A DNA stretch of 64,000 bases from Echiichthys vipera (lineage: Eukaryota > Chordata > Actinopteri > Perciformes > Trachinidae). Position numbers and translations under genes: made by a program. The notes beneath the pieces are model-generated. The model searched no databases. It had not been told where the DNA came from and saw only the letters and a program-made list of their open reading frames with translations. Location: positions 17,058,712 through 17,122,711 of the forward strand of contig OY829657.1 in assembly GCA_963691815.1 (NCBI GenBank), read 5' to 3'. Of this stretch, positions 1-12,600 are shown piece after piece. The number at the start of each line of letters is the position of its first letter. Within the stretch, counting starts at the first letter, position 1.

Positions 1-2460
1 CAAGGGGTCATTGATATGAATAACAGTCAGATAGTGGTGCAAAGACGTACTCTCACTCTTCCCAAGAAAACAAAAACAATCCTCATTACATGTACATCCT
101 AAGAGTATTAGACTGCCTCCTGAAATATCGCGTTAACCCTGTATGCATTATTAATGGTAATTGATCCAGTGATTAACAGTGTCCAGTCTGCGAGTGAGGA
201 AAGACTAGGTAGCACAAATCTTTCCTGAGCCTCCATACTGAGTGCAGAGGCGGACATGTTGAAGGGTGGGCTTCCTGCAGGTCCTTTGGCACCTGGCCAT
301 CAGTGCTCCTATGCAGTGGCTCCATACACTGGCCCCCAATAGGCCTCCTGGTCATACATAACCTTTTTCTACACTCTCCTTTGGTTGCAGCACAGCAGAA
401 ACACGAAAGCAAATTGTGTGCTTATGTGTGTGTATGTGACATTTGTGAAGGGACAGAAGATGAGAGACATCAAAAGAAGAAGAAGGAGAGAGCTAAAGAG
501 AGGCGAATCAAGTCAAAGAAAATGACACCATGTGTGTCTGCGTGGTGAGTACGTATGATATGGAAATCAGCCCAGAGCTTTTTGGCACAATAGTTCGTGC
601 ATCCTGTAGTCAGCTCACTGACCCATGGTTAAGATTCCTGCATATGTGGATGAGGACAGAAATGCTTGACTCATTCTGTGTATCAGGCAATGGAGAAGAA
701 GGAAAGAGGATTAAAAATGTTTGCATGTATGATCTGCCTCCTAAACATGCGACCTGAAATATTTATCAGTGCTAGCGGCAAATAAAAGTAAGGCTATATA
801 CTCGGTAATGCCGCGTATACATTTCTGCATTTTGTTTATTCAACTGTTAATGTTTTCTCCACTGTGAGTTTAAAACAAGTACAAACTTGAATTACATCTC
901 TTCTCCGATGAGAAATAATGATCATTAGATGATCTGCTTATGGACACCCCTGTGGTTTTGGCAGCTGCTGAAGGGAATAAAATAATAAAGCTTAATGCCT
1001 CAGGGAGCTCTTTTTTATGAGCAACCAACATTTCATTAATGCCCCATCGTTTGGATAATGATCTGGCTATAAACTAATTTGTGTTCTTGTTTATAGAGTT
1101 TTCTGAGGTTTTTTCCCAACTCCTAACACGCCCAATTGTCTCTATGCTGATGTCACAATTGTCTACAAAAACAAAATGGTTTGAATAACCTCCATGCTGT
1201 TCAAAATTCATTTTCAGTTAATGGTGTTATGTTCCGTTTTGGGTATAAGATTCCTCAAAAAGGCATGAACATAAAAATCTTGCTCATAGATATACTATAG
1301 GATGTGTGAAATAGCAGTGAAATATTTGATACCATAGTAGATCCCTGTTGGACAATTCCAAAAACCCCCATAGACCATTTCCCCCCAAATTCTGATATAA
1401 AGTGAAATTGCTGCTCAAAAACATTCAAGCCTAGTGATCAACAATCTAGTCATGAGTTTTCCTAACCAAACCATTACTGTTTATGGTGACTCCTTTGTTT
1501 TTTTACGGGGATCAGGACCTTTTTTGCAGCACCTCACAAAATCTGTGGGGACTGGATGGACTCGTTAAAATCACGCTCCACTGCTAAATCCCTCCGTGTT
1601 TTGTCATTTCCACTTAATCAAAGAAAGGAGGGGAAGAGAGGTGAGAGCCTTGCACCTTAGCTTTTGAAGAAAAATATTGATTGTTTTTTCGGGTGGGAGA
1701 TAAATAAAAAAGACGGTTAAAAAAAAAGGAATTCCAAATTTTAGAACTATGCACTTGAAAAGAGGATACCATGACATTATCAGATATTTCAAAGACAAGT
1801 CTAAAAGGAGACAGAAAGCATAGAGGGGAGGGAGGAATAATGGGATTTTGATATAAATTGGGCGTGCTACTAACAGACTGAGAGAATAGAAATAGAAATA
1901 TGTGGAAGGTGGATGAATGTGTAAAAAAAGATATGCTGCTATTTGAAGACGCAAAATATTCACTGACTTTCAGCCTATGGAAACATTTCCTCAAGGTATT
2001 CAGACTTGTCTCTACACCACGTACACACATCTTCCTGGCAGAACATCCTCTGTTGCATTCATTAAGGTAAAAGGCTACATTAAAAATACATGCTGAGACC
2101 TCTCAGACATGCACTTGTGCACACATGATGTTTCCCCTTAAATCCAGGTCATGCCTTTGTGCATTAATCAAAAAGTGCATACGCAATCACTCATGATTCT
2201 CTTGAGACTGTGAAACAAAGTCACTAATGTAAAGGGTAAGGAAAAAAACATTAACATACTCACAGTTGACTTTTAACAGATCTCACGGTCCTCTGTTTAA
2301 GGGCAGGCTGTGTCTCAAAGTTCATGGTTAATCCCTTTGTTTTGCCTAGGAAGTCTTCAGGTCAAGTGTGGCGCTGAGGAACAGGATCACAACACAGTTG
2401 GAGAGGGGACTGAGGTGGATGGGAAAATCCTGCTGACTTGACCCTCGCATGCCAGAGGGG
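1..2460. other. No recognisable gene
   Basis: AT-rich sequence with short frames in all six readings and no splice-supported or homologous coding segment. Confidence 0.5.
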
Positions 2461-2499
2461 TCTGAGGGAAAAGTGCGAGCCTGGAAGCAGAGGAGAAAG

Positions 2500-2555
2500 A
2501 GAACGAGGAGGAGGAGGAGGATGAGGAGGAGGAGGAGGAGGAGAAGGAGGAGGGT
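2500..2555. repeat. (GAG)n-rich purine tract
   Basis: Imperfect GAG/AGG repeats. One plus-strand frame reads as a Glu/Asp-rich run starting around 2,464 and stops soon after, with no recognisable protein. Confidence 0.8.
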
Positions 2556-2857
2556 GGACACCATGAGACTTCAGTCATTCCTGCTCAAGACGTGCAGAGT
2601 ACAGCATCACGTCCCCCCTCAGACATCCAACACAGCCACTGTGCGTCCAGATGAGAAAAGTATCCTCAAGTTGCAGAGCATCCTTCCTCAGTCATTTATA
2701 AATTAGTAGGATGTGGTCAGGATCCGAATAAAGAGGACAGGAGAGAACTTTTCCTCCCAGTGTGAGCGGAACTGGATGAACTGCCTCTCAGCCAAGTTGA
2801 AGCAGAATGTCACTGAGAGGCTGCCTGACGCCTGAGCCAAGTTACTGCTACTGCCAC

Positions 2858-2860
<3 letters not shown>

Positions 2861-2900
<40 letters not shown>
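2861..2900. repeat. (CTG/CAG)13 trinucleotide repeat
   Basis: A pure GCT tract of 40 bp, followed after CCAC by a shorter GCTGCTGCTGTTGCTG. On the minus strand it is read as a polyglutamine frame, but no gene context supports coding. Confidence 0.9.
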
Positions 2901-2903
<3 letters not shown>

Positions 2904-3423
2904 CGCTGCTGCTGTTGCTGTGTCTACTCTGGCCGACAAACACAGATGTAGCTGACGTGAGCTAGCTGGGAGGAGAAATTCCCATAGGGCTGCATGGTTC
3001 ATCATGTTTCGAGACAGTGAGCATGCAGCTCAGACCACAGAGTGTGAGAGGGAGAAAGAAGGGGGGGTGGGGGGCTGACTTCTAAGGGTCCGTTTCAGAA
3101 GGTGGGGGGCGAAAGGGTGTATGTGTGTAGAGGTAGTGGTGAGGGTGGTGTTTAATCAAAGCATTCAAGCCAAATCCTGTTTTGTTTGGTTGTACCACAT
3201 AAACTACTATGAATTACCTCCAATGGCATGTCTTTTGTGCGTTGTTTTTACAGAAAAACAGGAAGAGACAGTGTTTGACCAGCACTGTGGCTATCAGCAA
3301 ACTCATCTGCAGGACATAAAACACCGCTGCTGCCTTTGTGCTTTGTGCTCACATGTGAGAGCGCTGACATGGTCGGACCAGATAAGCAGACTACTGAAGT
3401 GACAGATGTTTTTCATTGGGACA

Positions 3424-3534
<111 letters not shown>

Positions 3535-3540
3535 CATGCG

Positions 3541-6500
3541 TGTTATTGTGCTGATTGGGGAATTATTCACTTGGCATTCAGCGACTGTCCTGGATTGGTT
3601 TAAAGTCCTCATATGTTTTAATCCAGATCATGGTTGCTGATCCGTCCATTGAGCTCCCATCAAATCACTAGAGAGATACACTTATTAATCCCGTTGCTGC
3701 CAATATGTTACTTTAAACTATAGAATTTAGCCTACCGTAGGTATTTTCCTCATTTCATTTATGGCACTGGCTCATACTCACAAGGTCAAAGGATACATTT
3801 GGCTCTTGATCTAGTACTCATTCATGGCAGAGCATTATAAAATTACCCTTAGTTTCTAAGCTCTGGATAAACAGCAGCTATTCGGCTGTTATATTGTATA
3901 GCCTTATAAAGTGGTTTCCAACCTGGCCGTGAAAGGATAAACAACTGAAAAATATTTATGCTACAAATATTATTTTTTCATACTTTCCTCTAATTAGAAC
4001 TTTTTTTCTTGTGAAGCACATAGATCATTTCACATTTCCAGGCCCCTTAAATACACTGCTAAAGCATAGAGCCAAGTGCAAACAACTGCAGTTCCTCAAA
4101 CGACCACTTGAGGCTGACTCAAAAAGCGAGTCAATCCCCATAGACCCCCATGTTAAAATGCTCAATTTTACAGCAGAAATAAACAGTCTGGAACTAAAAA
4201 TGGCATCCATAGCTATTTTTCCCATTCATTAATTTGTTTTATAACTCACCTATAAAAATTATATTTAGACTCAAAGTTATGCATAATTACACTTTGAGTG
4301 ACAGGTGGGTTCTGTCACAGGAGACTACATATTTCATTTGGCCCACCTCAGCTCCATCCACACTTCACCTGTTTGCCCATTTTGGGATTAGCCAGGCGTT
4401 AGGCAACATCAGGCACTGCCAAGATTGAGAATACATCCTTATGTTATACAGTCTGTATGATCTGAGTCATTGAAATACAAATATATTTGCTTGTAAACTG
4501 TCTGGAATAGGAAGTAAACAAGGAAATAAAATGTATTTTTATGTCATCCGACTTTTTGGATCAGATGTCACGAAAGAAAGGCTAGAAAGGCAAACAATAG
4601 GGAAATAAACAGAATGGAGATAAAATATTGAAGTCATGCAATGATAACAAGACAGTCCATTGTGTTAAGAATACTGTACCTCTGAAAAGAGCTGCACTTT
4701 GCCCTGTGGAGCAAAGGTAGCTGACACTCCCTCCTATACTTCATATTGACATTTGTCATAATGCGGCTCTCACGCTGAAATGATTTTGCGACTAGGTCAG
4801 AGCTGTATGCCAATGACATGATTGATGCATTTCATGAAAATCCTGCCACATCTGTTTCACAGAGCACTGTATATCCCCACCCACACGCCCCTCAACCCTC
4901 CACCCTGCCTGACAGTCTAATCTAATGCCATTTCCAGGCAGCTAGCCAAAGGACAGACACCTGGCTCATCATTACCATTAAATTGCTGACCGACACAAAG
5001 TATAGAGCATAGTCATGCTTATATGTGATACAGCCATACATTAACACTAACAAAAAGGCACAGATGCATACACATTCACAAATGTGCTATTGCCTTACAA
5101 GCTCATTTAGATTGATTATGTTTGCAGGATGTGTCATGTTGATTAAATCACAGAAGTCTATAAGAAATAATGTCAAGAGTTTGCGTTATTAACATTCTCA
5201 TTAAGTAACTAAAAATAAATATATGACCTTTGACAGTAAAGTTACAAACTAATGGTTTTTCAATATACATTGTTGAACCCAGATATCTTTCTGATTTTGA
5301 TCATCCTCTCTGGAAAACAATATTCACAATGATAGAAGCACTGCTATCACATAAGGCATCCTCCTTTCTGCTCATCCTAAAGGCAGATGCTTTTCCACAG
5401 GTCACTGTCTGATCGCTGCATGCCTGTGAGAGAGACAAGATGGGGGAGGACATCAACGCAGCCAGAGATGGATTGCATCTGTCCACAGTCCACAGGGGCT
5501 TGCTTATCTCCTGACCCAATTGTGCACCCATATGCTGGCAAATAATAGGGAAAAGATCAGCCTCTACATGGTGTAATTCTGGTGTCTACTTTTCTTTCTT
5601 TTCTTTCTTCTTTTCCTCTCAAAGTGTTTATGCTTGAAGTGAAGAACAGCTCCTGAACTGGAACTTGGTGATTGAGCTTCATTTAGTTTAATGCAACCCT
5701 TATACTTGTTTTCTTGATTTGTTATTAACGTAAATTAGAGATTAGCTTCCATCACTATAAAAGATGAAGATCCAACAAAATGATCTGAATCAATCAATAG
5801 CTCACTTTGGAGCCCCCTTTAATCTAGTTGATCCCCAGCATACGTGTCTACCCACACTGGCTGAAAGAATCGACTTATCTGATGTCCTTCTCTCTTCCAG
5901 GCTTTGATGTGCAACAAATGTTTATCTGCCGTCTTGTCTGCCTATTCTTTTTTTTTCTGTCTCCCTCTGGCCCCAGGCAACAACTCCTTTTTGACATGAT
6001 TTGCCAATACCTTGTACTGTTTCAGTGGATTTACAAGTCCCCTACTGTGGAGCTCGCTTTTATCCCAGTGTAGAAAATACTTGTTTCTTAGATTATAAGA
6101 TACACAGGGAGTTCCTTTTTCAAGCAATTTGCTACAGAAATACCTTGTTTTATGCCTTGTGATGATTTTTTAAAAAGTTGTCCAATATTTAATCAAAGCT
6201 ATGTTTAGGATCATGAATGCATAAGTGCTTTCCAAAATTAGAATCAAGAAGCAGTATCCATGAGTACTGTCATTTACAAACAGTAAATGAGCCACCAGCT
6301 TTGTACACCTACTCTATGTCCCAATCAGCCAGGGCTGGGTGGCACATGAGCTCTCCTTCTCTACAATGCAACTTTAATGTTCCCTTGACAGAGAAGATTA
6401 GGTTGTAGGCTGCTTTGATTGAGCTCTCATTGTGGACCTGGGGTTTGCACTCCTTTGAAGAAATCCAACACCGACTCCTCAGACACTCCTGCGTCAACAA

Positions 6501-6771
6501 CAATGACCTTGTCTGAATGAGACCCAGGTTAACCTGTGCATGTGTGAGCTGCCATGTACAGTATGTGTGTGCTAGGAAAGAAACAAGCACTCTTAGATCA
6601 CAGCCCATCATTACAAAAAACTTCTTTATTAAGGTTTATTGGACAACATTATCTAGAACTAACCTGACTATTGCCAGATGACTTTCGTTCCGCCATTACA
6701 CGTCTTGACTAGCTCCACTCAATCTGGGATCGTTCCATTGCAGAGGGATTTTAGGGTCTGCAAAAAATGGC
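3541..6771. other. No recognisable gene
   Basis: Unique-looking AT-rich sequence, possibly intergenic or intronic. It has no repeats with clear ends and no coding signal I can support. Confidence 0.5.
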
Positions 6772-7000
6772 AAAAAGAAATATTCAATAGATTAGGCAAC
6801 ACGGATGAAATAGTAGCATCGATGTTGAAGTCTGCTTCCTCGATGCGAGTCGCTATATAATCTATAAAACCCCACCCGGCGGTCCTTATTGGCCGGGTGG
6901 GGTTTTATAGATTATATAGCGACTCGCATCGAGGAAGCAGACTTCAACATCGATGCTACTATTTCATCCGTGTTGCCTAATCTATTGAATATTTCTTTTT
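6772..7000. repeat. Perfect 109-bp inverted repeat with 11-base loop
   Basis: Positions 6,772-6,880 are the exact reverse complement of 6,892-7,000. The loop is 6,881-6,891 (GGTCCTTATTG). I checked the arms base by base and found no mismatch. This indicates recent formation or gene conversion. It could be a fold-back transposable element or an inverted duplication of one arm. No protein-coding content was recognised. Confidence 0.92.
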
Positions 7001-7320
7001 TAAAAGAACCCCAGAGAACGGCTCTGAAGGCTGAAGTAGCACTACAATAAAGATGACGGACAAGTGGTTTATCAAATCATATGCAAGGATTTTTGATAAG
7101 GCCCAGCCTCCTGAAATCGCTTCCCAGTCGAGCGTTAACATTGACTGGTTGACGTAACTTAACCTACGTAACCTACTGTACTACTTATTTCACTTAGATA
7201 TGCAAATTCGTTACGTCAAAACACACTCAATTTAACCCAAAACATCATTCTAACTAAACCTCACCAACAACATGTTTGGTTCAATTTACATAAACCTGCG
7301 ACTGCTTCAATGCGAATGAA

Positions 7321-7585
7321 GAAGAAGAAGAAGAATTCCTTTATTAGTCCCACAGCGGGGAAATACGATTTTTTCATTCTATTATTGTTATTCATGTTAG
7401 ACACACACAGGCCCGAAATACACACACATGCACAGACAGGACCTATATACATGCAATTAATGGAGAGATGTTAGAGCGAGGGGGCTGCCGGTGACCAGCG
7501 CCTGAGCAGTTGGGAGTTCGGTCCACGCTCCATTCATGGTCCACACAGGGACTCGAACCTATGGACTGAGCTACTGCCGCCCCAA
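7321..7585 (+). repeat. Dispersed fish repeat, internally truncated
   Basis: Starts GAAGAAGAAGAATTCCTTTATTAGTCCCACAGCGGGGAAAT and ends GGACTCGAACC...GACTGAGCTACTGCCGCCCC. This combination recurs widely in fish genomes (recalled). The GACTCGAACC...GAGCTACTGCC end looks like a tRNA-derived 3' segment on the opposite strand. Confidence 0.5.
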
Positions 7586-8880
7586 TGTTTACCAACTTGC
7601 ACTGGTTGTTAGAATATTTGTTTCGAAAACAGTAATTAATTACTTAGTAAGCTTTAGAGTTGCTTGTAGGCAGTTTTTTTTTCCAACTTTGGACAGAGCC
7701 AGGCTAGTTGTCTACTTACTCGCATTTAGATAATTATGGTGTAATTTGTGGGCTGTAATCTAAAGTGTTATTGCTATGTTTATCTATAGCTGAATAATTT
7801 ATTTAAATCACAAATGAAACAGAATAGAGGGAACGAAGAAAATGTACTGACCACCATTGTCCTTGTATGCAGGTGTGTGATACTCATACACGCACATGTA
7901 CATACTGACGCAGATCCCGTTGAGGACACTGTGTACAATACGTCCAGACTCACTCCCTATCAGGTCGTCCAGACACCATCCGTCTGAATTATAGGTCGCC
8001 AAAAAGGGTGTCAAGGCTTCAAATGAGTTCAGCCAAAGCCATGGAGAATCTTATCATCAGTGGCCAAATTTCCACTGTATGGGGAGAAAAAATAATTAAA
8101 CACTTTTTCCACAAAGCTTGACCGAGAGACAAAGTGGGAATGACAGGAAAATGAAAAAAATTGATAAAGGGTGTTCAATATCTTATCTCTCCCTCTATCT
8201 GACTGCTTGTCTGGGCACTGCCATGTTCTCACGTTGGCTTGGCCTTGCAGGGCTGTCTGTGTCTTTTTAATTACTGTAATTCAGGCCCACCCACTGAACG
8301 CTTCCATCTGCCCCTCTCTGAGGCGAGAGATGGAAAAACCCTGAAAGAGATATGGTCTGACATCCAACCTTCAGTGAAATACATCCATCATGTTCACAAT
8401 CATCCTCCACGGACAGTCTGGTACTATTAAATCTTCTTTATTTTCATGCTGAAACACAAAAAACAAGAGTTTATTTGTCCACGCTTGATCCGAGAAACTT
8501 TGATATTACTTGTTTCTTCACCCCTGATGCGATTAATTTTTGTGTCCATCCGGAGGATATTGTTCTAATCTGCATTATTCACATGCTATGGTCTAATAGG
8601 AGAGCCCATTCATTTCTCATGCAATATCCTGAGGTATGGTATGTTTCTGTGAATCCAATATTTCTCAGTGTAGAGAATCTATAAGCCATCAGCTACAGTT
8701 TCTGCTCATACTGCTAATGAGAGATGACAGTTCTGTCCACGAGGGGAACTTTTGCAATCATATCTTGCTTGGTGAATGGTGAATGAAAAGATGTAGCATT
8801 TACATCATATAGAGGTACGATTTGTGAATTTGTGATTAGTGTCTGTATGATCATAATATCTTCGCAGTGATTGTGAAACT

Positions 8881-9125
8881 GTCATGAGGAGCGAAGCAGG
8901 TGGACCCAAACGCAAGACACTAAAGGTAACAGTGACTTGAAGAAATTACAAAGAGAGAGAGAAAGAGATCCTCAGAGAACAGACCAAAACATGTAACAAA
9001 GACTGAATTAAAAACCAGGACTTAAATACAAGTTAGGTGGAGAAAAGGGCGAAGAAGCTCAGGTGAGGGGAATGAGTTGATTAGGAAGGAAAACATGCTG
9101 GGAGCTGATAACAGGGTTAGTGAGG
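8881..9125 (+). repeat. Possible non-autonomous dispersed repeat
   Basis: The stretch GTCATGAGGAGCGAAGCAGGTGGACCCAAACGCAAGAC through AACCAGGACTTAAATACAAG resembles a widespread fish interspersed repeat from memory. Terminal repeats were not found. Confidence 0.35.
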
Positions 9126-9562
9126 CTCTATGTACTCTATGTACATAATCATTCTTACATACCTGTACTGTTTGTGAACCTTACACAACTAACCATGCAT
9201 ATTACCAGGCATCATTGTCACTGCATATATTAGAGTGAGTATGGTCTTGTGTTTTTAGTTTTAGCTTTCATTCAGTTCTAGTTAAAATAAATAGATAAAT
9301 GATACAAAGAGGACGCTGTTATTTATATATTTCCTCTTTAGGTGTCCTTGTCTGTTTTGTAATTCATGTGACTTGGATGCTGCAACACTGCAATTTTCCT
9401 TTTATAAATAAAATTATAATCTATCCCCATCTTTTATTCATTTTTTGTTTGTTTTTGTTTTCTTATGAGAGTGAGATGATAAGTTCAATACCACTCTCAA
9501 TTTTGTCCTTTTAATGCAAACCTACAGTACATCTAGCAGCTTGTAACTTTAGTATAAAGACT

Positions 9563-9685
9563 AGCTTAAAAACTCCCAAAACAGGACTGTTTTTTCCTTC
9601 TTTTTAAATCGGGAGAAAGCCATAAAAGCTTTCCCCTGATTTAAAAAGAAGGAAAGAACAGTCCTGTTTTGGGCGTTTTTAAGCT
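9563..9685. repeat. Imperfect hairpin (about 55-bp arms)
   Basis: AGCTTAAAAACTCCCAAAACAGGACTG... pairs with ...CAGTCCTGTTTTGGGCGTTTTTAAGCT, with a few mismatches and a short AT-rich loop near 9,618-9,628. It is a fold-back MITE or a hairpin transcript precursor. Confidence 0.75.
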
Positions 9686-12600
9686 TGTTTAAAGTCAGTT
9701 TCATCCTCTGGAACCTTGCATGCCTACTTAAAAAAGATGATGTGCTTAAAACAAACAAATGGTCGATGATTTTGGTTGAAATTATATAAAGGATTGCTTC
9801 AAAGACGGAACACATCCTAGCTCTGAAGCGAGAAGACACACATCACATCAAAGCACTTCTTTGCGACTTGTTACTAAATCAAAGGCTTCTGTTCAACATC
9901 GGTTCAACAGAGAACTTTTCACACAAAAGTCTCTGCTTTCTTGTAGATAATTCTTTTCTAATTCAATCATTCACCCTCAAAATTGTGTATGTGGCCTGAA
10001 CGACACTGTTACTGTCCTGCTACCAAAAACAACATGACCCATTTTAGAATGAGGCTTTGAACAACTGACACTGAATCCTGCCTCCAACTATGAGAATGCC
10101 TGCTGACCCACAGGCCTATTTCAGCATGAAGAGACTTGCTCTAATACTTGTACGCACTCATTCACAAGAAAAATCTACTTGTATAACTGACATGAGCTAC
10201 AGTATGCGGTAGACTGATGGTTTTGTGTGATCTATAGTGTTATGTTTGTAAGACTCAAAGCGAAAGCAAGATAATTTGGCTTCACAGGTGAGTGGTGTCG
10301 CTCCACTGACCTGTGATTATTCTTGTTTCGACACCACAGATCTGACATAAAAGAACGATGCTCAGACTGCTGCACTCGTTTCATTCGCATCGATGAGTCA
10401 GATGAAGGTCAGACAGGAAGTGCATGACAAACCGGTGTCTCACTGACACCTGAATGAGAAGTTTAAAAGTCAGGCAGGATGTGAGTTATGAAATGTCATA
10501 ACCTGGGATACAGTGCAGCCTAGATGATTGGGTGTTCTGTATACTCACATTTACACTTATTTTGGTAGCATCCCATTATCAGGAACTCTGCCCACATGTA
10601 CACAGAGTTTTGAATGTGCCCACATGCCTCACGCTGTACTCTAATTTGAATGAAGGATTGTTTATTCTACATATTCGGATTTCATGATTTATACTTCATC
10701 GCTGTAGTCCTCATTTCCATTTCACCAAACATCTACTGGAACTTGCATTGGGACACTTTCCTTTACCACTGATACAGCGCTGCACATCACTCACTGTCCT
10801 GCAATCAAATAAAGAAAAAATGAATACTACCTAAAAGTCCAACAAGTAAGTGAGCAGCCCATAAGCTTATTTAGATAATGCAAACAATATAAACGTATCC
10901 ATGGTAGACTACAACCAACCAAGTTCACCTCTTTAACTATACTTTTAGTTCACTGAATCTGAGTATTTATTAAATTCTGGTGATGCAACCAGGAAAATTA
11001 TATTTTAGAAAATACATTGAACGCCTATTCGTACTTTCATGTGCGTCTAAATATAAAACCAACGTCCACTCCTCAGCCTGTTAGCTTAGCATACCTACAG
11101 ACAGGAAACAGGGAAACAGCTAGCCTGGTAAGATCCATCAAAAGGTGACAAAACTCACCTTTCAGCACCTCTAAAGCTTACTAATTAACAAATGTTATCT
11201 TGTTTGTTTAATCTGCACAACAACTGAAGTTGTTGGGCTAGCTGTTTCGCCGTTGTCAGTCTTTGTGCTTAATTAAGCTGAGTTAAGCAGTTTTGGTTTG
11301 CTTCAAAGCAATGTCAGAACCCATCAGCTATCACTATTTTGCCTCTGGGGGCAACAGCGAACAATTCCAGCTTTCCAGTGTAGCCATTGCAGAACAGACA
11401 CATGCTGTATAAGTCAGCTATAGCTAAAGCATCCACATCAAGCATAAAATGAGAAAGGCCTTCACCAGATAAGGTGATTCGATGGAGGCCTGGTTGGTAG
11501 AGGGTGTAATAAATGACACAGCCAGTAACAGAGTGTAGTGGGTGAAGCAACAAGCAGCAGATGTACAATGACATACTGTAGCAAGAAGTTTCTCATTATC
11601 TTGATTTAATGTGATTGGGAAGTGTTTAAATGTAATTGGTAATCAAAAAGTCAGCTGATACCGAACCTCACTGCTTGAGCTAATGTATTTCTTCATTCAT
11701 CATTTGTCCCTTTAATCAGCGATAATGGGTAGTGTATCTATGCAGCCTTGTGGTGGCAAGAGATCAACAATTTTGCGAGTCAAGATGAACCCCTCAACTT
11801 TACCACAGATCATAACACTTGCATAGATCATTTGCTACTTGAAGGAAACATCTCATAACAACAATAATACAGGACAATCAATTGTATCAGATGTCTGAAG
11901 TCATTTTAAATGGAATACTTTTCTGAAGAAATGTATCTCAGTAAAGAGTTTTGTTTCAAATTAGTGAAGTGGATTTCAGCAAGGATTGCTTTTTTGCTGA
12001 TAGCATTTATGAAGTCCCCATTGTTTCAAATTGACTGCCAGACAAATTTAACAAGAGGCTGTTTCACAGTGAGATATTTTTCACTCTATAAGCGGATACA
12101 TATCGATCATTGGACAAGAATGTCCATTTCCTTAGACCGCTGTGTTGTTGCTGACTCTAACTCCTATTCTTCTTTTATCAGTCTTGTAATTCTTTTTCTT
12201 CTTTGTTTTTTTTCCCAAGAACCTCATAAACTCTTATTCCCTCACTAAAGAACAGCAACTCCACTCAGCATAGAGTTGCTGATGCAAATGACTGCAGATC
12301 CACCTTCAGGCAATGCTTTTCCCCCCACAGCTGAACATCATTATTCATCAACAAACTTGTGGAGACAACTCAACAGTAAGGGGGAGAAGAAACAAGGAAA
12401 AGTACAATATAAAAAAGAGGCCCATAGGCATCATAACATGGATGTCTGAATCATACTTTGGAGGTTTGGTCTTATTGTTTCGTAATAAAATAATGGTGAA
12501 GACAAATTGTGACAAATAATGAAATATTCAATGTGTTTTGACAACAGAAACCTGAAGAGTTTCAATCACACTGTATTGCAGTGTTCAGCTAGACAGGCTT

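Noticed and set aside
2703..3005. Minus-strand frame with a polyglutamine run
   Set aside because: Produced by the CTG/CAG repeat; flanks show no recognisable protein or splice-supported exons.
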